64,000 nt of DNA from Bacillota bacterium (GTDB lineage Bacteria > Bacillota > Clostridia > Lachnospirales > Lachnospiraceae), in the NCBI GenBank assembly GCA_023411555.1, contig JAEYOQ010000061.1:62001-126000 (forward strand), given 5' to 3'. Both the position numbers and the translations under genes were made by a program. Below the pieces are notes generated by a model that worked only from the letters and a program-made list of their open reading frames with translations, was not told the DNA's origin and ran no database searches. Positions within the stretch are counted from its first letter, which is position 1; each line of letters starts with the position of its first letter. This document shows, in pieces, positions 24,064 to 32,937 of the stretch.

Positions 24064-27000
24064 ATGGCTAAGATTCAAATGACTGTTGATGGTAATACTG
24101 CAGCCGCCTATGCCGCTTATGCATTCACGGAGGTTGCAGCAATCTATCCTATTACACCTTCTTCCGGTATGGCTGAACCCACGGATGAGTGGGCAGCAAA
24201 AGGAAGGAAGAACATCTTTGGGCAGGAGGTAAATGTCGTTGAGATGCAATCGGAGGCGGGTGCTGCAGGAGCTTTTCATGGTTCTTTGCAGGGCGGTGCC
24301 TTAACCACCACCTTTACTGCTTCTCAGGGATTACTTTTGATGATCCCTAATTTATACAAGACAGCAGGAGAATTACTTCCTGGTGTAATTCATGTCAGTG
24401 CAAGAGCCCTCGCCACCCATGCACTCAGTATTTTTGGTGATCATCAGGACGTTATGGCTGCCAGACAGACCGGTTATGTGATGTTAGCCTCCGGTTCTGT
24501 TCAGGAGGTCGCCGATTTAGCACCCATCGCTCATCTGGCCGCCATCAAGGGAAGATTACCCTTTATTCACTTTTTTGACGGCTTCCGTACCTCCCATGAG
24601 GTGCAGAAGGTAGAACTTTTAGAATATAGAGATTATGCAGAGTTAATCGATATGGATGCCGTAAGAGAATTCAGAGAACGTGCCCTGTCTCCGAATCATC
24701 CCGTGGTTCGCGGTACTGCTCAGAATTCCGATGTTTATTTCCAAGGCAGAGAGGCTGTCAACCCGTTTTATAATAATATCGTTCCTATAGTCGAAGAGTA
24801 TTTGGAGAAAATGAGCCAGTACACCGGTAGAAAATATGAGCTTTTTGATTACTACGGTGCTCCGGATGCAGAGTATGTAATTATTGCGATGGGGTCGGTA
24901 ACACAGACCATACAGCAGACCGTAGATTATTATAATAGCCAGGGTGAAAAATATGGTTTGATCAATGTTCATCTATATCGTCCCTTCTCCATGGAGCACT
25001 TCCTAAGAGCTATGCCTGCCACAGTGAAGAAGATAGCAGTTCTTGACCGTACCAAGGAGCCCGGATCAATTGGTGAGCCTTTGTATCAGGATGTCTGCAG
25101 CTGTTATATTGGGAAGGAAAAGGCACCAGTCATCGTCGGTGGTCGCTACGGCTTAGCTTCTAAGGATACAACCCCTAGTCATATTGCATCAGTATTCATT
25201 AATCTGAAGGATGCAAATCCGAAGAATTTCTTTACCATCGGTATTGACGATGACGTTACAAAGACCTCACTACCACCTGTCAAGGAGCTTGAGGTCGAAA
25301 CTGAAAATTTAACAGCATGTCAGATATGGGGTCTTGGCTCAGACGGTACCGTAGGTGCCAATAAGCAAGCAATCAAAATAATCGGAAATAATTCGGACAT
25401 GAATGTACAGGCATATTTTGATTATGATTCCAAGAAGTCAGGCGGTCTGACTGTGTCCCATCTTCGTTTTGGAAAGATACCGATTCGCTCAACCTATTTG
25501 GTATCCCATGCTGATTATGTGGCATGCCATAACCAGTCTTATGTGAATAAATATGATTTACTGCAGAGTGTTAAGAAGGGAGGCACCTTTGTTCTGAATA
25601 CCCTTTGGGATGAGAAGGAACTTGAGGAAAACCTGCCGGATATTATGAAGAAGCAGCTTGCCGAAAAAGAAGTACAGTTCTACACGATTAACGCTGTTGG
25701 AATAGCAGAGGAGATTGGACTTGGTAACCGTATCAATATGATCATGCAGGGTGCATTCTTTAAGCTGACCAAGATACTTCCTGAGGAAGTCTATGTGAAA
25801 GAGCTTAAGGAAGGTATTAATAAGCTCTATGGTAAGAAGGGCGAAAAGATTGTCAAGATGAACGAGGAAGCGGTAGACAGGGGTATTAAATCAGTTCATC
25901 CTGTTAAGGTACCGAAGGAATGGAAGAATATTGAAATAAAGAAGACTACTGATGTAGAAGAACCTGAATTCATTCGAAATATCATGAGGCCGATGTCTGA
26001 GATGAAGGGTGGTGACCTTCCTGTCAGTGCCTTTGCCGGACGAGAGGATGGTACTTTCCCTGCAGGTACTACAGCATATGAGAAGCGTGGCATCGCTGTT
26101 AATGTTCCGGAATGGATCGAGGAGCGGTGTATCCAATGTAATCAGTGCGCGTTTGTATGTCCCCATGCTGTAATTAGGCCGTTCCTGCTGGATGATGAGG
26201 AGTTAAAGAGGGCCCCTGAGACCTTTGTAACGAAGAAAGCCACCGGACGTAACCTGGAAGGCTATCATTATAAGATTCAAATCAGTCCTATGGATTGTAC
26301 CGGTTGCGGAAACTGTGCTGATGTCTGTCCGGCGAAGGGTAAGGCGCTAATTATGCAACCCATCGGTACACAGCTTCCCACACAGGTTGAAAATTGGAAG
26401 TTCGCAATGGAGGGTATCTCCTTCAAGGAGAACATCGCTTATGGTCCTGCCTTCAAGGATAGTCAGTTTAAGGCTCCTCTGATCGAATTCTCCGGTGCTT
26501 GTGCAGGCTGTGGTGAAACACCTTATATCAAATTGGTCACACAGCTGTTTGGTGAACGAATGATGATTGCCAATGCTACCGGTTGTTCTACGATCTGGGG
26601 TGCTTCCGCTCCCAGTACTGCCTACACAATTAATCGAGAAGGGAAAGGACCATCCTGGGCCAATTCTCTTTTTGAAGATAATGCGGAATATGGATATGGT
26701 ATGTATCTGGCAGTCAAGCAGCTTCGCAATAAGTTGGAGCAGAATATGAGGCTTCTAATTGACAAGAACGTAGAGGAGAAGGTGAAGGAAGTCTTCCACG
26801 ATTGGATACACTATAAGGAGGATGGAAATTCCTCGGAAGAGGCTAGTCGTAAGGTGCTTGATGTTCTGGATAATTTTGTTTCTACAGATGTAGAAGTGAT
26901 GAAGCTGGTGAACGAGATTAAGGATAACAAGGATTATCTAATCAAACGGTCTATTTGGCTGATCGGTGGTGACGGCTGGGCGTATGATATTGGTTACGGC

Positions 27001-27633
27001 GGTCTGGATCATGTTATGGCCTCCGGCGAGGATGTCAATGTTCTGGTTTTTGATACAGAGGTATATTCCAACACTGGTGGCCAGGCCTCTAAGTCAACAC
27101 CGACAGCGGCTATCGCTAAATTCGCTTCATCCGGTAAGAAGCAGGGTAAGAAGGATTTAGGAAGAATGATGATGTCCTATGGCAATGTCTATGTAGCTCA
27201 GGTTGGTATCAATGCGGATAATACCCAGCTAATAAAGGCACTTCGAGAAGCAGAGGCGCATAAAGGTCCATCCCTGATTATAGCATATTCTCCATGTATC
27301 AACCATGGTATCAAGGAGGGTATGGGACGAAGTATGGCTACGATTAAGAAAGCGGTTCAAAGTGGTTACTGGCACCTTTATCGTTATAATCCGGCTCTTA
27401 AGGAGGAAAATAAGAATCCCTTTGTTCTTGATTCCAGGGAACCTACGGAAAGCTTCCGTGAGTTTATCTTAGGACAGGTTCGTTACAGCTCATTAGCGAA
27501 GGAATTTCCTGATAAGGCTGAGGAGCTGTTCCGTCAGGCGGAAGGATTAGCTAAGGAACGTTATGCTATATATCGTCAGATGGCAGATGCAGAACCGATC
27601 GGTATTAATATTGACTGGTCTACCGTAGAATAG
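24064..27633 (+). CDS. nifJ: Pyruvate:ferredoxin (flavodoxin) oxidoreductase
   Basis: A 1189-residue single-chain PFOR that converts pyruvate and CoA to acetyl-CoA and CO2 and reduces ferredoxin, a central step in clostridial fermentation. Domain order is intact: N-terminal pyrimidine-binding domain (AYAFTEVAAIYPITPSSGMAE), transketolase-like domain II, the CoA-binding domain, two [4Fe-4S] clusters in CIQCNQCAFVCPHA and CTGCGNCADVCPA, and the C-terminal thiamine-binding domain with CAGCGETPYIK and GGDGWAYDIG. It starts at ATG 24064 behind ATGGAGGTAA. A hairpin terminator follows. Confidence 0.98.
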   Translation: MAKIQMTVDGNTAAAYAAYAFTEVAAIYPITPSSGMAEPTDEWAAKGRKNIFGQEVNVVEMQSEAGAAGAFHGSLQGGALTTTFTASQGLLLMIPNLYKTAGELLPGVIHVSARALATHALSIFGDHQDVMAARQTGYVMLASGSVQEVADLAPIAHLAAIKGRLPFIHFFDGFRTSHEVQKVELLEYRDYAELIDMDAVREFRERALSPNHPVVRGTAQNSDVYFQGREAVNPFYNNIVPIVEEYLEKMSQYTGRKYELFDYYGAPDAEYVIIAMGSVTQTIQQTVDYYNSQGEKYGLINVHLYRPFSMEHFLRAMPATVKKIAVLDRTKEPGSIGEPLYQDVCSCYIGKEKAPVIVGGRYGLASKDTTPSHIASVFINLKDANPKNFFTIGIDDDVTKTSLPPVKELEVETENLTACQIWGLGSDGTVGANKQAIKIIGNNSDMNVQAYFDYDSKKSGGLTVSHLRFGKIPIRSTYLVSHADYVACHNQSYVNKYDLLQSVKKGGTFVLNTLWDEKELEENLPDIMKKQLAEKEVQFYTINAVGIAEEIGLGNRINMIMQGAFFKLTKILPEEVYVKELKEGINKLYGKKGEKIVKMNEEAVDRGIKSVHPVKVPKEWKNIEIKKTTDVEEPEFIRNIMRPMSEMKGGDLPVSAFAGREDGTFPAGTTAYEKRGIAVNVPEWIEERCIQCNQCAFVCPHAVIRPFLLDDEELKRAPETFVTKKATGRNLEGYHYKIQISPMDCTGCGNCADVCPAKGKALIMQPIGTQLPTQVENWKFAMEGISFKENIAYGPAFKDSQFKAPLIEFSGACAGCGETPYIKLVTQLFGERMMIANATGCSTIWGASAPSTAYTINREGKGPSWANSLFEDNAEYGYGMYLAVKQLRNKLEQNMRLLIDKNVEEKVKEVFHDWIHYKEDGNSSEEASRKVLDVLDNFVSTDVEVMKLVNEIKDNKDYLIKRSIWLIGGDGWAYDIGYGGLDHVMASGEDVNVLVFDTEVYSNTGGQASKSTPTAAIAKFASSGKKQGKKDLGRMMMSYGNVYVAQVGINADNTQLIKALREAEAHKGPSLIIAYSPCINHGIKEGMGRSMATIKKAVQSGYWHLYRYNPALKEENKNPFVLDSREPTESFREFILGQVRYSSLAKEFPDKAEELFRQAEGLAKERYAIYRQMADAEPIGINIDWSTVE

Positions 27634-27663
27634 CAAGATGAAAAAATGAGTGAATAAACACAA

Positions 27664-27713
27664 GGACAGCATGTATCCAAACAGATAAAATTGGATGCAT
27701 GTTGTCCCTTTTT
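27664..27713 (+). terminator. Terminator of the PFOR gene
   Basis: GGACAGCATGTATCCAA (27664-27680) pairs with TTGGATGCATGTTGTCC (27691-27707), followed by CTTTTT. The stem core GGACAGCATG-ATCC is very like the outer stem of the structured repeat at 28517-28670. Confidence 0.9.
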
Positions 27714-27873
27714 AATCCTTTTCTAGGAGTATCTGCTACAACATATTTTTGGCTATTTGGCAGGTTTAGAAAGGTATGGTGCATTTATCCACGGAATATG
27801 GAATTACAAGCCAAGGGTACTATAATTTACATCGGTTTTACGGACATTTGAGACTTATCTTTTGCGTTTTTTA

Positions 27874-27882
27874 TGATATAAT
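27874..27882 (+). promoter_or_regulatory. Extended -10 promoter of the DUF6514-like gene
   Basis: TG-A-TATAAT (TG at 27874-27875, TATAAT at 27877-27882) is an extended -10 element about 62 bases before the start codon. No clear -35 box is present. The remainder of 27714-27943 shows nothing else. Confidence 0.5.
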
Positions 27883-27943
27883 AGTAGTGTCAAATGATAC
27901 ATAATATGTGGTCATATTAAACGAGGAAGAAGGGTGGCGTTGC

Positions 27944-28210
27944 ATGGTAGAACATTTGCTTAAATCCAACACGAGTACAATTCGTACTGAGAGTATTGAA
28001 ATTGTCTATAATCTAATTTTTAGAAATGCTCTTTACAGCATTGAGTGTTATAAAGAGGGTGAAGATTTTTCAAATCCCAATAACTATTGCTTAGTTGAGG
28101 ATATTACAGATGATGAAGGAGAGGCTGAGAGCTTTCTTTATTTAATGGCAAGAGGAAAAGTATTTCCTGTACATATTAAGGACATGGCGAAAGACTATTT
28201 TACAGAGTAA
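27944..28210 (+). CDS. DUF6514-like small protein
   Basis: An 88-residue soluble protein with no membrane segment. The C-terminal half (CLVEDITDDEGEAESFLYLMARGKVFPVHIKDMAKDYF) follows the DUF6514 pattern: an acidic strand, a helix covering a short polar loop, then P-H(I/L)-D and a final amphipathic helix. Function is unknown. ATG 27944 is preferred, behind GAAGGGTGG; an in-frame GTG at 27908 has no site. It is monocistronic, with a possible terminator at 28416-28483 about 200 bases downstream. Confidence 0.65.
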   Translation: MVEHLLKSNTSTIRTESIEIVYNLIFRNALYSIECYKEGEDFSNPNNYCLVEDITDDEGEAESFLYLMARGKVFPVHIKDMAKDYFTE

Positions 28211-28415
28211 TAAAGCCAGATATTTGCCGTCTATAAATGAAATCATGCAGTAATTATTAAGTAATTGATAAGTTAATACATATGTAGTATTACAAAGGAA
28301 ACCGAAAGCAGCATAGCATAAGGTTATAAGGTACGTGATAAACATGAAATATGTAATGACTTTTATTTCATGGACTGTATCATGGACGTAATATTATGAC
28401 TACATAGAATTGACT

Positions 28416-28483
28416 AAAAAAGGCTGATCTTAAAGCTGTTTGTTACGTAGAGTAACCGGAAGGCTAAGAGGTAGCCTTTTTTT
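28416..28483 (+). terminator. Terminator with two alternative pairings
   Basis: A compact hairpin AAGGCTA (28460-28466)/TAGCCTT (28472-28478) followed by TTTTT. Alternatively AAAAAAGGCT (28416-28425) can pair with AGCCTTTTTT, enclosing CTTA/TAAG and the hairpin GTTAC-GTAGA-GTAAC (28441-28455). The two folds exclude each other, as in attenuators. It may end the DUF6514-like transcript or precede the ger operon. Confidence 0.6.
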
Positions 28484-28516
28484 GATTCGGCTGACTCAAA
28501 ATATGAACTAACGCTA

Positions 28517-28670
28517 CAGGACTGGACAGCATGCATCCCTCACACACAGGTTGCCAGACATCTTATTGTTTTGTATGCCATTATCAAACACTAATGTTTG
28601 CTCCTGTCATACAAAATCAACAAGCTGTCCGTCAAACAGTGCATTATGGAATGCATGCTGTCTAGTCCTG
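28517..28670. repeat. Structured dispersed element, copy 1
   Basis: An outer stem CAGGACT...CAGCATGCATCC (28517-28539) pairs with GGAATGCATGCTG...AGTCCTG (28646-28670). A core of 110 bases (28533-28642) shares roughly 80% identity with copy 2. Inside are a long stem ending TTTTGTATG/CATACAAAA, an apical hairpin CAAACA-CTAA-TGTTTG, and the motif CCGTCAAACAGTGC on the 3' side. It lies between the DUF6514-like gene and the ger operon. The remaining bases of 28211-28796 show only the terminator above and the upstream region of the germination gene. Confidence 0.75.
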
Positions 28671-28796
28671 TATTTATATCATATATTTTGAGACAGCCTC
28701 ATCAAAAAAAGCACTTTGTGGAGGAATGAATAAATCTTACCTTATTTTGATAAAATACTTTACATGCATTGCTATCATTTTGAAAGTAGGTGGAGT

Positions 28797-30266
28797 ATGG
28801 AAAAGAGGATAAACGCGGCTGAAATCAAAAAGCTGTTTGAGAAGAGTTCAGATGTTGTTGTTCGTCCGATTAAAATAAATCAAAACGGTATTACCTTCTT
28901 CATCTTTGGTGTAGATGGGTTAATCAATGATGGTCTGGTGGATGAGGTGATTCTCAATTCTCTGTATAGTGATCCATATCTGGGGAATTGCAAAACAGAG
29001 CGTCAGGTTATGGATTATCTATTATGCGGAGGGTCTTATCATGTCTTTACAGAGGAGGAAGCGGATTATTCAAAGCTGTTAAAAACAGTTCTGAGTGGCA
29101 ATGTTGCCTTTATATTTGATAAGGAAGCAAAGGCAATCACCTATGATATCAAAAGCTTTGCGAAGCGATCTGTCTCGGAACCCGAAGAGGAAGCAGTAAT
29201 TAAAGGTGCAAAGGATTCCTTTGTAGAAGTAATGAGAATGAATACGGCTTTAATCCGTAGAAGAGTCAGGTCAGAGTATCTTGTCGTGGAAGCGATGACA
29301 GTTGGTACTATGTCAAAGACGGATTTATCCATGGTCTACATTAGTAGTATAGTTGATATGGACATCGTAAATAAGCTTAGGGATATAATATCAGATATTG
29401 ATATAGATAACCTGTCAACACCAGCCTTCATTGAAGAGTTCTTGGTTGAAAATAAGAAGAGTGTATTCCCTCAAATCATGTACAGTCAGCGCCCGGATCG
29501 TATCGCTGCCAATCTAACTGATGGAAGAGTAGCATTAGTTGTGGATGGTATCCCCTTCGTATACCTGCTTCCCTGCCAACTTGTGATGTTGATGCAGTCA
29601 CCGGAGGATTATGCGAATCATTTCTATGTGGGTTCTGCGTTACGAATATTACGCTATATTGCCATGGTGGTTACCTTATTCCTTCCGGCTTTTTATATCG
29701 CTGCTACCACTTATCAGAATCAGATGCTACCGGTCCAGCTAGCCCTCTCTACTCAAGCAGCAAAGCAAAACGTGCCTTTTTCTTCTGCATCTGAAGTATT
29801 AGGACTCTTATTAAGCTTCGAGATTTTAATTGAAGCAGGACTACGCCTTCCTAAGACAGTCGGTACGGCTATGTCCATTTTAGGCGGTATCGTAGTAGGA
29901 CAATCTGCTGTCTCTGCCAATATCTTATCCCCTCTGGTTGTAGTAATTGTATCTTTGGCTGGAATTGCGGGCTTTATTATTCCGAATCAGGATTTAAGCA
30001 GTGGTGTCCGTGTGATACGATTTATTCTTGCTGTGATGGCCGCCATTGGTGGTTTTTTTGGGATGACAGTGGGTCTGATTATCCTGCTGACTCATCTTTG
30101 CAGTCTAGATAATTATGGAATAGCGTATTTGTCACCCTTTGTGGATGTCGATGAAAGCAATCAAAAGGATACCTTATTCCGATTTCCAATCAGATATTTT
30201 ACCAAACGGCCTCAGAACATTGTTCATCAAAATCGTATGAAGCAAAAGACTAGTGCGGAGAAATGA
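28797..30266 (+). CDS. Spore germination protein, GerA family (A subunit)
   Basis: A 489-residue subunit of a Ger-type nutrient germinant receptor in the inner spore membrane. A soluble N-terminal region of about 240 residues is followed by five to six membrane helices (from about residue 280) and ends with the charged tail FPIRYFTKRPQN. GerA hallmarks include VDGIPFVYLLPCQLVMLMQSPEDYA and LRLPKTVGTAMSILGGIVVGQSAV. ATG 28797 is preferred behind AGGTGGAG; the in-frame ATG at 28764 lacks a site. It opens the A-C-small-B operon. The germinant cannot be predicted. Confidence 0.95.
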   Translation: MEKRINAAEIKKLFEKSSDVVVRPIKINQNGITFFIFGVDGLINDGLVDEVILNSLYSDPYLGNCKTERQVMDYLLCGGSYHVFTEEEADYSKLLKTVLSGNVAFIFDKEAKAITYDIKSFAKRSVSEPEEEAVIKGAKDSFVEVMRMNTALIRRRVRSEYLVVEAMTVGTMSKTDLSMVYISSIVDMDIVNKLRDIISDIDIDNLSTPAFIEEFLVENKKSVFPQIMYSQRPDRIAANLTDGRVALVVDGIPFVYLLPCQLVMLMQSPEDYANHFYVGSALRILRYIAMVVTLFLPAFYIAATTYQNQMLPVQLALSTQAAKQNVPFSSASEVLGLLLSFEILIEAGLRLPKTVGTAMSILGGIVVGQSAVSANILSPLVVVIVSLAGIAGFIIPNQDLSSGVRVIRFILAVMAAIGGFFGMTVGLIILLTHLCSLDNYGIAYLSPFVDVDESNQKDTLFRFPIRYFTKRPQNIVHQNRMKQKTSAEK

Positions 30267-30313
30267 TGATAATATCTTTGACAGCATACAGGATTAGTGT
30301 GGAGGTATAGCAA

Positions 30314-31426
30314 ATGAAACGCTTACTATTTCTTATACTACCCATCATATTATGTGGTTGTACCCATGATATGAATCGGGAGGAGATCGATGAGATTGAT
30401 CTGGTATTGGTTCTGGGAATTGATTATTCTGATGGTGAATACAGTATCAGTGCTTTATATTCTACCGGTAGTGGTGCAGATACAGAGGAGGGTGCAGGTT
30501 CGGGTACGGAGCAGGTAGCAAAGGGTGAGGGAATGACCGCTTATGAAGCTCTGGAGGATATGAAGCTGAAGAATAAGAAGAATATTACACTGGCTCAAGC
30601 AGGCTCCTTTCTGATTGGGGAAGAGGCTGCTAAGCAGGGAATCGATCGTGCGATGGATTTTCTTAAGAGGGACGAGACTATTAAGATGGAAGCTTTAGTG
30701 TATATTATAAAAGACAAGAAGGCTTCTGAATTTATAGAAGAAGGGATAGATAACAAGCAGACGATACATGAGGATCTAGAGGCGATGGAGCAGAAGCAGC
30801 AGGAGCTTCTGACCAGAAATGATAATTCCTTTGTTAATATTCTAAATGAGATGGAACAAAGCTATTCCAGTGTCCTGATTCCATATCTAGTCGGTGAAAA
30901 ATCCGGAATGCTGATTGAAGGCTATGCGGTTTTTGATGAACTTAGGCTGGTAGATTATCTTGACCGGGAAACCTCGGATGGTGTGAATTTCTTTCGGAAT
31001 ACTATGAGGAGTTTTCCGATTTATCTTGATAATGAGGTAAGCTTGGCAGTATCTTATACCAAAACGAGACTGAAGGCAGATTTAGTAGACGATAATATTA
31101 CCTTAACCGTAAAGGTCGATTTTGAAACGATGCTGAAGGAGATTATCATAAAGAAAAATATCTTCACTCAGAAGGAGCTGCTGCGTTTGACGGATGCCCA
31201 GAATGCGTATGTTCTATCCATTCTGAAGAAGCCGGTAGAATATTCAAAGAGGAATGGAATGGACATCCTTAACTTGGCTCGTATCGTAGAAAATCAGAAT
31301 GTGAAAGGATGGAAGGGTGTTGAAAAGGATTGGGATCAACTGATTACGAATATAGAGTATCGATATCTGGTCAGATCACAAATAACAAAATCCTTTATTC
31401 TAGGAAATAATAAAAACAACGATTAA
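30314..31426 (+). CDS. Spore germination lipoprotein, Ger(x)C family
   Basis: A 370-residue lipoprotein subunit of the germinant receptor. The signal peptide ends in the lipobox LCGC (C16), followed by NREEIDEIDLVLVLGIDY, typical of GerC proteins. The remaining sequence is soluble and would sit on the outer face of the inner spore membrane. It starts at ATG 30314 behind GTGGAGGTA, 47 bases after the A subunit. Confidence 0.94.
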   Translation: MKRLLFLILPIILCGCTHDMNREEIDEIDLVLVLGIDYSDGEYSISALYSTGSGADTEEGAGSGTEQVAKGEGMTAYEALEDMKLKNKKNITLAQAGSFLIGEEAAKQGIDRAMDFLKRDETIKMEALVYIIKDKKASEFIEEGIDNKQTIHEDLEAMEQKQQELLTRNDNSFVNILNEMEQSYSSVLIPYLVGEKSGMLIEGYAVFDELRLVDYLDRETSDGVNFFRNTMRSFPIYLDNEVSLAVSYTKTRLKADLVDDNITLTVKVDFETMLKEIIIKKNIFTQKELLRLTDAQNAYVLSILKKPVEYSKRNGMDILNLARIVENQNVKGWKGVEKDWDQLITNIEYRYLVRSQITKSFILGNNKNND

Positions 31427-31465
31427 TTCACCTCCTACACTGTATTGAGGTATTGGGGTGAAAGG

Positions 31466-31519
31466 ATGAAAATTAGCTGGCATAATTATGCTATGAGAAA
31501 GGCATGGTTTTTATTATGA
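31466..31519 (+). CDS. 17-residue open frame coupled to the small ger membrane protein
   Basis: A short frame, MKISWHNYAMRKAWFLL, starting at ATG 31466 behind a strong GGGGTGAAAGG, better than any site of the next gene. Its TGA overlaps the ATG at 31516 (ATGA), the arrangement of translationally coupled genes. It may be a leader peptide that feeds ribosomes into the next frame or a real micropeptide. It could also be the N-terminus of one protein, split by a frameshift. Translation is not proven. Confidence 0.45.
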   Translation: MKISWHNYAMRKAWFLL

Positions 31520-31704
31520 TTTATATATTTGGTATTACCATTATCTTTACTTTAATCAAACAGAGAGATAAGCTTTTCAGGTCCAAAAGGAATCTGATCC
31601 TCTATTTGATATTATCCATCATTGGTATGGCTATGGGTATTATCTATCTGATTAATCCATATCTACCGAGTATTTCTTTGATGATGGAAAAATATATGGA
31701 ATGA
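31516..31704 (+). CDS. Small two-helix membrane protein of the ger operon
   Basis: A 62-residue protein with two predicted membrane helices (IYIFGITIIFTLI and LILYLILSIIGMAMGIIYLI) joined by a basic loop KQRDKLFRSKRN. Small membrane proteins of this size occur in some ger operons (GerD- or GerX-like), but I do not recognise the family. ATG 31516 overlaps the stop of the 17-residue frame; an alternative ATG at 31504 has only a weak GAAAGG too close to it. The B subunit starts 10 bases after its stop. Confidence 0.7.
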   Translation: MIYIFGITIIFTLIKQRDKLFRSKRNLILYLILSIIGMAMGIIYLINPYLPSISLMMEKYME

Positions 31705-31714
31705 GGTGAGAGAA

Positions 31715-32827
31715 ATGAACCGTGAATTAACCTTACGGCAAATTACATTCATGTTTCTGTTTATCTCCATCTCAACGGTGCTGAGGCAGGTACCTCAGGC
31801 TCTTGCTCTGGAAGCTGGCAGAAGCGGATACTTAAGTCCAATTATATCTATTGTAGCAACCATACCCCTAACAGCCGTAATTATCTTTTTGATTAAATCC
31901 TTCCCGGGTTTGAATTTCTATGAAATAATGGTCCAGCTAATGGGTGCCTTCCTGTCTAAGCTTGTTATTTTAGCGTATATATTTTGGCTGTTCTTAATCA
32001 CTACAGCAAAGGTTACCAGCTATAGCTTAACTCTGGAATTTACCCTGATGCCGAGAACCAGAGCTGATTTTTTTATGATTGTAATGATTGTTATGGTTTT
32101 TTATGGACTACTTAGGGGAGTTAAGACAATCTTCAGATTCTCGGAGCTTATGCTGGGAACCGTATTGATTCTGTTTGCAATTCTGTTCCTCTGTGCATTC
32201 ACCAGACTCAGGACAGATTATCTAATTCCCGTATCAACTGTGAATCTGCTACAGACAACATTGGCTGCTAAGCACGTAGTAACGGTCGGTGGAAATATTA
32301 TCATCGCCTTATTTTTTGCGGATAAGCTGGGAATATCCATCACAAAATCCCAGTTTCGTAAGCTGTGGTTCGGGATTGTCATTTTTTCCTGTTTGGCCTT
32401 TATCCTAACTCTATTTACCTTTGGAATATCCGGCACGAGCTTGACGGCTAATTTACCTTTTCCTTTTTATATTACCGTTAAGAGTATTTCCTTCTTTAAT
32501 ATATTCGAGCGATTTGAGGTCCTGATAACCTTGATATGCATTCTGTCGGACTATAGTGCGATTGCTATCTTTGTGGTTCTATTGCTTCGATGCTTTGAAT
32601 GGCTATTTGGACTTAAGGATTGTGAGGTGCTAGCCCTGCCTTTAGGAATCATCATCTTTTATTTAACCTATTATTTAAGCAGTACCCAATTTGAATTTAT
32701 ATATCTCTACCGGGTAGTGCTTGTGAATTTGAATCTTATTTTCCAGTATGTTATACCTCTGATAATGGGATTCCTATGCCTTATTATGAGGAGGAAGATT
32801 AAGAATAATGTTAAGAAACAATACTAG
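31715..32827 (+). CDS. Spore germination protein, GerB family (B subunit)
   Basis: A 370-residue integral membrane subunit related to APC-family transporters, with ten or so predicted helices, that contributes the germinant-binding site of the receptor. The N-terminus ELTLRQITFMFLFISISTVLRQVPQ is typical. ATG 31715 follows GAGGTGAGA; the in-frame GTG at 31706 is part of that site. It is the last gene of the operon and is followed by a bidirectional terminator. Confidence 0.94.
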   Translation: MNRELTLRQITFMFLFISISTVLRQVPQALALEAGRSGYLSPIISIVATIPLTAVIIFLIKSFPGLNFYEIMVQLMGAFLSKLVILAYIFWLFLITTAKVTSYSLTLEFTLMPRTRADFFMIVMIVMVFYGLLRGVKTIFRFSELMLGTVLILFAILFLCAFTRLRTDYLIPVSTVNLLQTTLAAKHVVTVGGNIIIALFFADKLGISITKSQFRKLWFGIVIFSCLAFILTLFTFGISGTSLTANLPFPFYITVKSISFFNIFERFEVLITLICILSDYSAIAIFVVLLLRCFEWLFGLKDCEVLALPLGIIIFYLTYYLSSTQFEFIYLYRVVLVNLNLIFQYVIPLIMGFLCLIMRRKIKNNVKKQY

Positions 32828-32877
32828 AAAAAGGCTTCTCCTTAGCACAAACTAGCAAAAGGGCAGTTGTTTATGAA

Positions 32878-32930
32878 AAGCTCCGGTAATAATCCTGACT
32901 GGATCGTAGCAGCAGGGATTATCGGAGCTT
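32878..32930. terminator. Bidirectional terminator between gerB and the M23 peptidase gene
   Basis: AAGCTCCG (32878-32885) pairs with CGGAGCTT (32923-32930), extended by TAAT and ATCC pairs inside. The genes on both sides converge on it; the minus-strand stop codon is 8 bases away. Confidence 0.75.
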
Positions 32931-32937
32931 TGTTATA

